Positions 54,931 through 64,000 of a DNA stretch of 64,000 nucleotides are shown here, piece by piece. The notes beneath the pieces were generated by a model. The model did not search any database and was not told the DNA's origin. It saw only the letters and a program-made list of their open reading frames with translations. The stretch's first letter is position 1; each line of letters begins with the position of its first letter. Made by a program: the position numbers and the translations under genes. Source of the stretch: Artemia franciscana (Eukaryota; Arthropoda; Branchiopoda; Anostraca; Artemiidae); NCBI RefSeq assembly GCF_032884065.1, contig NC_088866.1, forward strand, positions 57,371,866 through 57,435,865. The letters run 5' to 3'.

Positions 54931-55371
54931 TTTTTGAACCCTAGTGCCGTAAAAATTCAACGTTTTACTGTCCTCTACTGTTTTATTAGGTCTACCAGGT
55001 ATAAAATCGGTTTAGTAGGGTTTTTGGAAATAAAATTTAATAAAAACTTCGCAACGTAACTTGATGTTATTATCCCGTGAAAAACTAGATGGAAGTGGAT
55101 TTTTTTTAAATAGGATCCTCTTGTGTTTCGTGTATTTTTATATTAGAGAGCTCTTCAACACCAAAATAGTTTATTGTAACCTTCGTTCTTCAAGACTATG
55201 TTGATGATGTGTACAAAAAGAAAGCGGAGTTTTTAAAGCATAAAAACAAGATTTTTGTAGCATGCGCTATTTTTAACATTACCAATTTCATTAAGCGGCT
55301 GTAGTTCAAACGGACAAACACACTATCAGATTTATCATGTGTTCTGTGATGGTGCAGAGGGTTTAGGGGCG
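54931..55371. other. unassigned stretch
   Basis: No feature seen. Confidence 0.3.
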
Positions 55372-55530
55372 GATCCAGGATTTTCTTTAGGGGGGGGGGC
55401 GCATAATAGGTTGCTTTGATAAACTTTGCGAACAAAGAAATACCCGCAATTAAAAGGGAACCTTGGAAATTATGTGTTGTAGGTAGGTAGTGGAAATGGT
55501 CGTAAATTTAATTTAAAATCTGGTGATGGT
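55372..55530 (+). repeat. dispersed repeat, plus copy
   Basis: Inverted partner of 51050-51215: GGCGGATCCAGGATTTT, G run, GCATAATAGGTTGC, GCGAACAAAGAAATACCCGC, GGTCGTAAATTTAATTTAAA. Confidence 0.7.
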
Positions 55531-56874
55531 TTAAGTTATAACAAATCCATTGAAATTAAAATGGTATAAAAATATTAATAAAAAAAAATAATAATTTATA
55601 AAAACCACCCCGCCGTAAAAAAAAATAAGAAGCTGTTCACCATCTATGGAAAAAATATGATATTTAATATTTTCTGCATAATTTTTAGCATTTGCACTTT
55701 TGACCACTATAGCGAGTGAGTTAAGCTTTTTATTATTCTTGTTATATACAGCTGTGGTATATATAGCAGTTTAGACAATCTTATGGACAAATATATGCAA
55801 CCCCTATACAAAAACATCACTATATTTTGTGACTGGTTGGTATTGAGAAGGTGAGAAATTCTAAATTAATGCTGCAGTTGCATTCTGTTTCCGTGGTTAT
55901 CTCAAGTTGTGTGAATTTCCTCTTTTTACTTTTATCTATTTTTAAATGTTTAAAAAAAAGCCAATGTAATTCCACTGATTCAAACTGAGAATTCAGAGAC
56001 CCATCTATACCAGCAAGATAAAAAATAATAAAATAAAAACATAATTATTTGCCTTCTTTTATAAATAATTTTTTGAAAATCTATCCTTCTTAAAAGATTA
56101 CTCCAACCTTTGAAGGGGTATTTTGTCTCATATACTAAGTTTTAAGTATATAGTCAGACAAAATTTTATTAAAGTTTAAAGAGTATGATCTATATTTTAA
56201 TGTTTCAGGATGAACAGATGTGATTTGTCATATAATGTAGAGCTTTATTTAGATAAAAATAGGCCGTAAAGCGGCCACCATTTGCTAATCAAAATCCAAA
56301 ACTTAAATTAATAATATTTGCACTTCTCATGCATTTACTTCCTATTATACAAATCCCCTAAAAAAACAATTTTATCAAAACCACCCTGCTTCGCAAAAAA
56401 GCAAACCCAAAGAACCAAAACAGACCGCCAAAAAAAGTAAGTAGCAATGTTTTGGCAATGAATAGAATTAAATATTTTGTTTTTCAGCCCAGTTGTGACA
56501 GCACAACCTGAAATATTATTTTGACAGCCTAAAGAAGTTAGGATTTAAAATTTTCCCTCCTTGTTATTACGAAATAAAGAGTTTTGCCTTCCAGCTGACT
56601 TTTGTGGTTAAACGGACAGATTCCCTTGATAAACTTAAATTTAAGAGTATGCGTCATTAGTAAAACCTAACAGAGACTACGAAGTAACTAAAAAATTGTT
56701 TCAAACTTGTCTGCAAAAAGAAACAGTCTTAATAATTAAAAACCTATTAAAAACTAAACCATTAAAAACCAATTACAAAAAAAACTAAGTTTCTTCCAAA
56801 CCCAAACTAGAGTGAGATGATCCAACCGAAATTCCACCACTACGTTGGGGGGGGGGGGCTGCTCTGAATCCTCC
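55531..56874. other. unassigned AT-rich stretch
   Basis: No gene seen. Ends with a G tract at 56847-56858. Confidence 0.3.
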
Positions 56875-56990
56875 ACTGAGTGGGTTTAACTTTAGATTGG
56901 CAATATGGGACCCAGAGATCGCACACGGCTCTAACAACTACAGGGTCGACACAGAGACCTCATTTGTCAAGAAGCGTCGTTATTCCAGTT
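56875..56990 (+). repeat. SINE copy, 5' truncated
   Basis: Matches the 23757-23895 SINE from its A box on: GAGTGGGTTTAACTTTAG, GGCAATATGGGACCCAGAGA, GGTCGACACAGAGACCTCAT, GTCAAGAAGCGTCGTTATT. Confidence 0.65.
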
Positions 56991-57640
56991 ACTTGCTTAC
57001 TTAGATCTATAGTGACTTTGTCATTTACATAAAAGAACCATTTGTTTAATATAACCTGTGAGGAACCTGAAATCGTTTCAACAGTGCTTGTCACTATGAC
57101 TCTAAAGTCTGAAGGGAAACTTGACTTGTTTTTTCGTCTCCAAAACTGCTCTTTAATCCGTAAAACACAAGGTGGGAGCGGAATGGCTTGTCACTCAACT
57201 GGGCTGTTATTATTTTACTGATTATGCTCCCGGAATAAACTCCAGAAAGATGGGCAATAGTTTTGCCCAATTGGGATCTTTGATTCAATAATCCAAATAT
57301 ATTGATTCTTCAAGATAAAGAAGATGAATTGAAACATAATAACTCATTAGAAATCTAAAGCAAGCTGTTCCGGATTGATACTATTTAGCCTACTTTTGTT
57401 GCTGATCTTAATCCTTGGTTGGCTATGCTTTCGTGCCAAATTTCGGCTCTATTCGAAACGATACTAACTATCATTCTGAGTCCTTAGGTGGCAGCAAAAG
57501 GTTCGAGTTGTAATTTAAATTAGTGAAACATGGATCTGAAGGAAGGAACCAAAGTAAAAATTTAAATATTAGTCCTTACATAATTGTGGTTTATACATTG
57601 ACTTTTGGGTATCTAAGAAGTTGTTGAATACTCTTATAAA
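56991..57640. other. unassigned stretch
   Basis: No feature seen. Confidence 0.3.
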
Positions 57641-57648
57641 AAACTGAA

Positions 57649-58283
57649 GGTAAAATTTTAGTTAATTGACTTCTTGCTATCTCAGAAAGGGTTTAGGTTA
57701 GGAAAATGAAACTTTCAGGGATAAACCTACAGACTAAGGTATGTCACGGGAAGGTATTTTGAAGCAACTACCTCCACTGCTTCTCCCTCTTGAAGGCCCT
57801 GACCTTTGATGACCTTTAAAAATATGTGTGTTATAAAAGTGAAACCTTGCAAAATAGATCTTCTGCTTAATTAAAGTACAACAAAATTGTTTTCAGCTTC
57901 ATAACTTTGCTTAACTCCATTTTATAAGGTTTTAAAGAATGCAAATACATTTCCTAAATTTTGAAGAAAAAAAACATTGATATAGCTCAAAATTCTACTC
58001 AAATAACAGGAATTGCATTTTCAGAACTAAAGACAGAGAAAAAGCAACTAGTAACTGAAAATTAAGGTAAAATGTTGTTTTGTCAAAATTTCAATAGGTA
58101 TAGGACCTGTCATGTAGGCAAATTTCACGACCCTCTAGAGGGAGAAGGAGTGGAGGTAGGTACTTCAAAATACCTTCCCGGGACATAGCCTACTTTAGCA
58201 TATAGACCCATCCCTGGAAGTTTCATTTTCCTAACCTAAACCCTTTCTGAGATAGCAAGAAGTCAATTAACTAGAATTTTACC
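57649..58283. mobile_element. GGTAAAATT palindromic element, full length, perfect TSD
   Basis: The reference copy, 635 bp. Left end GGTAAAATTTTAGTTAATTG, right end CAATTAACTAGAATTTTACC. Both arms, about 150 bp, carry TGACTTCTTGCTATCTCAGA, GGTTTAGGTTAGGAAAATGA and GAAGGTATTTTGAAG or their complements. It is flanked by identical AAACTGAA at 57641-57648 and 58284-58291. There is no open reading frame of note, so it is non-autonomous. Long inverted repeats with an 8-bp duplication suit Mutator-like, hAT-like or Merlin/P-type transposases; I cannot decide which. Confidence 0.9.
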
Positions 58284-58539
58284 AAACTGAATTTTGTCTA
58301 GGCATAGGCTTGGTTCTGGTTTTCTTGGACTATAGTCAATGTAGTTCTTGGGATTGTAAGTGGATTCTTTACAAAGATTGTAATTCCATTTAAAATCTAT
58401 TTATCTGCATCTTCCCTATTTCCAAGGCTTTGAAATTTGCCCAGTCTATAAAATAAGTTTGAGTTGCCTTTTGTTTAATTTTAAGTTTACAAAATTAACT
58501 TTGCTGGTTTGAATAACCTAGGAGTTCCAGGAAAATTAT

Positions 58540-59060
58540 GATAAAATTATAGTTTAGCTACTTTTTGTTATCTTGGAAAGGGGTTTTGTTAAGAAAAGGA
58601 ACCTTACAAGAATGAATCTATGGCCAAAAATGGGCCTACTCTGGGAAGGTATTGCTAAGCTTCCATATTAGCCCTCTTCTGATTTCTAAGTAGCCTACTA
58701 GAAAGTTGCCTACTTAACATGTCTATACCTATTAAAATTTTGACAAAACAACATTTTACTTCAACTTTCAGTTATCAATTTCTTTTTCTCTAGTTTTAGC
58801 CTGGTTCTGAAGATACAATGCCTATTATTTGAGCTGAATTTTAGCTATAGTGATAGTTTTTTTTTTTCAAAATTTAGGAAATGTATTTGCAGATCTTTGA
58901 AACTATATAAATTAGGATTGAGCAAAGTTGTGAAGGTGAAAACTGTTTCCTTATACTTCATTGAAGCAGAAGATCTGTTTTGAAAAATTTATTTTCATAA
59001 TACAAGGATTTATAAAGGTGATGAAAGGTCACTGCCCTCTAAAGGACAGAGATTTCATAT
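58540..59060. mobile_element. diverged GGTAAAATT element
   Basis: Left end GATAAAATTATAGTTTAGCT, followed by TTGTTATCTTGGAAAGGGGT. Internal blocks TTTTGACAAAACAACATTTT, AAATTTAGGAAATGTATTTG and TTCATTGAAGCAGAAGATCT match the family. The right end is lost near 59060. Confidence 0.6.
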
Positions 59061-59269
59061 CCTTTACTATTCTGTTTTCATAATATGGTTAATCAATTCT
59101 TACACTAATCTGACTTGTAGACAAAGACCAGACAACACTTTTCTGCCACTATAGGATAACTTTAACAGTGTTTGACTTACCCCAACAGACAAATTTTATA
59201 AATAGTGTATTCTTAGTGCATAAACCATTGGATGTAAATGATTGGCTATATTGAAAGAACAAGAGCTAA

Positions 59270-60150
59270 GAGCTCATATGGCACTTGACAAGGGCTCATA
59301 TGACATGAGCTCTAGCAAAATTTTAAGAATCAACAGATTGATTTAAAAGGGAAATCAGAGGCTTAATGCTGGTTGGGATTTAAAATTAGAGCTCTGAGAC
59401 TCAAGGTCCTTCTAAATATCAAAATTCATTAAGATCTGATCACCCACTTGTAAGTTAAAAATGGCTCATTATTTCTAATTTTTCCTTTTCCTTCACCTCC
59501 CAGATGGTTGAATTGTGGAAAACAACTTTATCAAGTCAATTTTTGCAGGTCCCTGACACACCCAACAATTTTCATTCTCCTAACACATCCAGAAGCACCA
59601 AACTCACCAAAGCACTGACCCCCCATAACTCCCCCAAAGAGAGCAGATCCAGTCTGGTTATGACAATCATGTATCTACAACATTTGCTTATTCTACTCAC
59701 CAAGTTTCATTCCAACTCTCCACTCTAAACATTTTCCAAGATTTCTGGTTTTCCCCTCCAACTCCCCCTAATATCACCACGTCTGGTCAGGATTCAAAAT
59801 AAGAGCTCTTAGATGTGAGCTCCTTCTAAAAATCTAGTCACCCATTCTTAAGTTAAAAATACCTCAATTTTTCCAAATTAACATCCCCCCCCCTCAACTC
59901 CCCTGAAGAGAGCAGCTTCAGTGTAGTTATGCTAATTATGTATTTTGTGCATGCTTGTGCTTATTCATCCCACCAAGTTTCATCTCAATCTCTTCACTCT
60001 AAGCATTTTACAAAATTTCCTGTTTCCCCCTCCAACTCCCCAAATATCACTGGATACAGTCAGGTATAAGAGCTCCGAGGCACAAGGTCCTTCTAAATAT
60101 CAAATTTTATTAAGATCCAATCACCCATTTGTAAGTTGACAAGGCTCAGG
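59270..60150. repeat. dispersed repeat, two imperfect tandem units
   Basis: Two related blocks (about 59380-59760 and 59780-60140). Shared landmarks are AAAGAGAGCAG/GAAGAGAGCAG, CCAAGTTTCAT, CTCTCCACTCTAA/TCTTCACTCTAA, AAGAGCTC and AAGGTCCTTCTAAATATCAA, plus TTAAGATC(T/C)-ATCACCC. C-rich open frames here are not genes. Confidence 0.6.
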
Positions 60151-60819
60151 CAATGAAGAACATAAGCTTAACCTTTCCTTGTCTTTGAAATCTAGATGCC
60201 TTCCTATGTGCCAACCCTTTTTGTCAGGTCACTCAAATCTTTATTTACTCTTATTATAAGGAATAATTTTGTTCAATTTCACTTTGCAACTTTTTTTCTC
60301 CTTTGCAGAGGAATTATTTTCCTTTTTTTGTGGGAATTTGTGGGTCATGGCAAATTTGTTCTTTGTTAGTTTTTCAATGAAAATAAAAAGGCATTTTTCA
60401 ATGAAGATACCCAAAACACGTGTTTCTAAAATGTAGGAATATAAAAAATATTCAATTGATGCCACTGTCCCTTTGTGTTTTTCTTCCATCTCCAGCAGTT
60501 TCCTTTCAATATTATCACTTCTACCTCTTTTGCAATTTTTTTTATTCCTGAAGCTGATAGCAGACCAGCTTACATGATTAATTCAAGAAGAAACTCTTTG
60601 GAAAATTTTGATTGGTTGTCAAATAACACCTACTATTTAAAACATTTACAAATAAAAAAATAGAGAGAAGAAGAGTGTGACTGGAATGTAGACATCCATG
60701 TAGTATGCCAACAAGAAACATATGATCAAGCTGAAGAAAAGAAGTTGCAAGATAGGTTTGAGGGATGTATTTTCTCAACTTAAACAGGTTGTTTAGATTC
60801 CTGGCAGTCTTAACTTTTT
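60151..60819. other. unassigned stretch
   Basis: No supported feature. Confidence 0.3.
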
Positions 60820-62400
60820 GAGTACTAATGTGCTAATGTCCCATGTGACAAATATACCACACAAAAACCTACAAGAGCTGTAGAAATTCTAAAAAAACAC
60901 AAGCTCTCTGAAGTAAAATAAAAAAAATTCTTTAGTGAAACTTGATCAAATGCTACCATAGATAATGTACTGTTGTCATCTAATGTAACTGAGTCATCAT
61001 TGGATTTTGACTGGAATCTGGGTTTACCAACCAAAGTGGGTTACACACACAATAGCATAATTTTGGAATGCACATTGTGCTCAGTATAAACCCTTATGGG
61101 ACTCAAGATTAAACTTCAAAATCATTTAGAGGACTCTTGCCAATAAAAATCATCATTTTCTAGGATACAAATGGAACTAAGAGTTTGCAATTCCTGATAC
61201 TCCAAGGTGGCAAAGATTTCCTAAAACAAGGTCATATATATTAAGGAGTCAAAATGTATGCTCAGTCATGTGACCAACACAAAACTCAAACTAGAATTCA
61301 TAAAGGAACTGTTGTGCATCAATGTAGTTTTTGAGTCTTTATAGTATGGCCTTTTCAAAATCTCTATGAATACTGGCAGGGTAGGGGTTAGCCTATAAAT
61401 TTAAGGATTGCATCTGGAGCCACCTTTCAAAGAACTATTATCCTTGTACTTTTAAGAGCTTCCGAAAAATTCCAACATCAAAAGAAGCACAAACAAATTC
61501 AGTTAAGAGTAAAAGAATTGCAGGTGATATTAAAAAAAAAAAACTCTAAAAAAATTCAATCAGACCTTGCTGAGCAAGTAATTGATTTAAGTAGGCTCCT
61601 TTTACTATTATACTTATCCAGGCAACAGACTTGGAATGAAGCTTTTCAGTTTTTTCAAAGACAATTTTTTCTTCTCAAGCTCTTGAGCAAACCTTCCAAG
61701 GGTTTAAATATTCAGGTTTTTCATTGATCTTGTGAAGATGAGGGTTGCAAGTTTGGAGCATTGTAGTTTTCACTGAATCATAAAATAAATTAAAATATGT
61801 GTTAAAATCTGACTCGGAGTCAATCACATCCTGCACTTATTCAGTCAGAGGTAATTCTAACTGTAGCAGATTCTTTTCAGAAAAACAATAATTAGTCTTC
61901 TTTCACCATGGAGTTCTTCCTGAAAAAGGTTCAAAAAGGGCTATTTCCAAAAAAATTGGATAGTGATTTGAAATTTCACTTAGCAGAGGCTTAGTAAAGA
62001 AGACAGAATGTTGTCAATTAGAGTGTCTGTTCTACTAATTGCTCTAGTAGCTTTAAACATCACTAGCAGCATACCATAAAGAAGCATTACAGCAAGAAAA
62101 TCTATTAACAGAGGAAAATTACCCAAAAGATTTAAATTGCCATTACCAATGACAACCATGTCACATGGCTGGTTTCACACCAGCCATTTATTTTTTCATC
62201 CAGCCAGATTATTTTGCTGAGATTATTTAAGAAATCTGAAATAGAACTGAGCATGGCAAACTTCCCCAATAGCCTAACTAACTTTTTTCCTGGGACTAAA
62301 GTTTCAATATACAGTGACTCAAAAACTCCTTCCACATCCCACAAAACGACTCCACAAATGAAATATGGAAAATTTTTAGACACATTAAGAGCAAGATTTC
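60820..62400 (-). pseudogene. LINE endonuclease-domain relic
   Basis: The minus strand from 62400 gives pieces resembling an apurinic-type endonuclease of CR1/Rex/L2 LINEs: VIGNGNLNLLGNF (normally GDFN.NLL) at about 62140, then RAISRTDTLIDNILSS (normally R.T.TLIDNI) at about 62040, and HYPIFLEIALFEPF (normally SDH.P...) at about 61960, then a linker. Below about 61500 the sequence is too decayed to assign to RT with confidence. Confidence 0.55.
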
Positions 62401-63212
62401 CCTTTCATATCTGAGCCTAGTATGTTCTATATAACCAGACATTTACTGATTTTAATGTACTTATATTGAGAAAGCTCAAAAGTTAAATAAAAGGTGTTTT
62501 TTTTTAGCATAAGCAGTGCCATTTTTGGGCCAAAATAGGGCCCTTAAGTATTAAAAGTTTCACAGACCCTGAAAAATCTCAAAATGACACCAAAAGTACT
62601 ATTCTGGCGGCTCTATGCTGTCTGTTGAAGGCCAGGTATTTAGGATCTGTTTCTTTTACTTAAACAATGAAATATAGCACAATAGGGGTATTGAAGGATA
62701 TTGATATTTTGTTATCATGGGATAAGTCAACTATTCCTGCTCATAGTCTACATTGGACTTCCCCAAGTTCAGCTTTTCAGGGCTAAGTCCTACACCCCCC
62801 CCCCCTTTTCTCTTCAGTACATATTCTTCACTTATTGCACCTATTTGCCAGCTATGTTTGGAAAAAAGGTGAACAAAAACTTGTTTTCTCTGACATTTCT
62901 TGACAAATCATTAAATTTCTTGTGGAAGCTCAAACAAGGTTCTCTCAAAAGAGGAAATCAAGGCTTTATTGTACCAACTGGAGCCAAAGTATAGTAGAGG
63001 ACAGTTTCTATCTAATTTTTAGCAGTACATCACTAATCCTTGGTTCATCCTTTCTTATGCATGTGCATAACTATTAGCCTAGTACCTTTTGGTTCAACTA
63101 TATTTTGATAAAATTTGTGTCTGAAAAGGTGTGGAATATAAATGCTCCTCTTCCTGTTTTGATTTCTCTGGTGGTAATTTTCTACACCCTCCCACCAGGA
63201 TGTACCCTTTGT

Positions 63213-63214
<2 letters not shown>
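62401..63214. other. unassigned stretch
   Basis: No gene seen. A C run lies at about 62795-62805. Confidence 0.3.

Positions 63215-63277
<63 letters not shown>
63215..63277. repeat. (TA)n microsatellite
   Basis: About 63 bp of TA. Confidence 0.97.
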
Positions 63278-63280
<3 letters not shown>

Positions 63281-63548
63281 GTAATTATACATAAAAGTTG
63301 CTTAAACTCTTTGAACAAGAGACAACATAAATTTAGGTGGCTGCTTTTGTATTTTAGCTCTTTGAAGGAGATATGGCATAACATAAAATTAGTAGGCCAA
63401 CAAATTAGCCGAAGTGGATGAAGAGCTGTCCATTTGAATACGCCATCTGGCTTTTTGATCTAATATGGTTCGAATTTAAATGCCTTGTAGTTTTAACACT
63501 TTTGAATTATGAAACAAAAATTGTGTAGAGTAATTTTTTCTATTCCAG

Positions 63549-63647
63549 ATACCTATTTATATCACTCCTCAAGATGGTGACCAAGTTAAAGTTTTCAACT
63601 ATCTCATGAAGAATGCAAAAGTCACAAAGTCTTTGCCTATATCTAAG
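63549..63647 (+). CDS. internal exon of an unidentified gene
   Basis: 99 bp between an acceptor (TTTTTTCTATTCCAG) and a donor (AAG followed by GTAGTC). It encodes 33 residues without a stop, IPIYITPQDGDQVKVFNYLM then KNAKVTKSLPISK. Exon-like length, phase 0 ends and good splice sites support it. The protein is not recognised and the rest of the gene lies outside the window. Confidence 0.45.
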
Positions 63648-64000
63648 GTAGTCATTATTTTTTTCAATGAATTTTTCTTTCCGTTTTTACTTTGTAGATT
63701 GTAGATATGATAATAATAATAATAATTTATTTGAGCCCTCTATAAATAAAAAAATGTATTTAGAGAAGTATGGGAAAGAAATATAGATAATAAAAACACT
63801 TGTCATCACAAACACGAAAAAACACACTAACAATGACTCACAAACGATTAATACACCCCAAAGGAAAATCCACAAGTGACTCAGATGGCTGTCTGAATCT
63901 GCCTTCTAAAACATGCATCTTATCACATATCTAAAAAACTCCATAACATTTCGAAGTTTAACTATTAAAGGATCAAATAGGAACACAAAGAAAATACTTA
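63648..64000. other. intron-like sequence at the right edge
   Basis: 63708-63728 is (ATA)n followed by TTTATTTGAGCC, resembling the 3' tail of a minus-strand LINE. Nothing else seen. Confidence 0.3.

Noticed and set aside
59270..60150. Proline-rich coding gene
   Set aside because: The open frames follow a C-rich tandem dispersed repeat and differ between its two units.

Overview
The window is eukaryotic nuclear DNA: AT-rich, intron-bearing and crowded with transposable elements (TEs). The one complete host gene is a proteasome ATPase whose protein reads like an arthropod orthologue. The mix of Helitron, Penelope, RTE/CR1-like LINE, Mag-type Gypsy, hAT and palindromic repeats also fits an arthropod, perhaps a crustacean; the species is a guess.

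Layout. 1-5.98 kb holds a conserved-looking minus-strand exon (691-844) with a decayed tandem copy beside it, a small TA-flanked palindromic element, and two Penelope-like fragments joined head to head, one with an uninterrupted GIY-YIG nuclease frame. 5.99-14 kb is a Helitron cluster: a plus-strand element in a TA repeat (6217-8793) and a minus-strand block (9633-13961) placed precisely between A and T of an older repeat, with another Helitron (11861-12660) nested inside. 15.4-19.9 kb is a three-level nest: a Gypsy-type LTR retrotransposon (15679-18919, TSD GGTTA) inside a palindromic GGTAAAATT element, itself inside another copy of the same family. 19.9-25.3 kb holds two broken LINEs, a tRNA-type SINE and the upstream region of the next gene.

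25316-48144 (+) is the complete six-exon gene for the 26S proteasome ATPase Rpt3 (PSMC4), 416 codons, with every junction in phase. Its introns carry an hAT transposase relic, several LINE relics, palindromic elements with 8-bp TSDs, an 82-83 bp satellite and, just upstream of exon 4, a tandem array holding three partial copies of exon 4, each with an intact 3' splice site.

48.1-64 kb is again repeats: pieces of a palindromic dispersed family, a 74-nt T tract, a degenerate ~123-bp tandem repeat, decayed LINEs, a full-length GGTAAAATT element with perfect 8-bp TSDs, and near the right edge a short plus-strand exon-like segment (63549-63647) of an unidentified gene.

The strongest biology is in Rpt3: the exon-4 decoys could affect splicing of an essential gene. 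The TE content allows relative dating through nesting and suggests a GGTAAAATT-ended family with 8-bp TSDs that I cannot match to a named family from memory.
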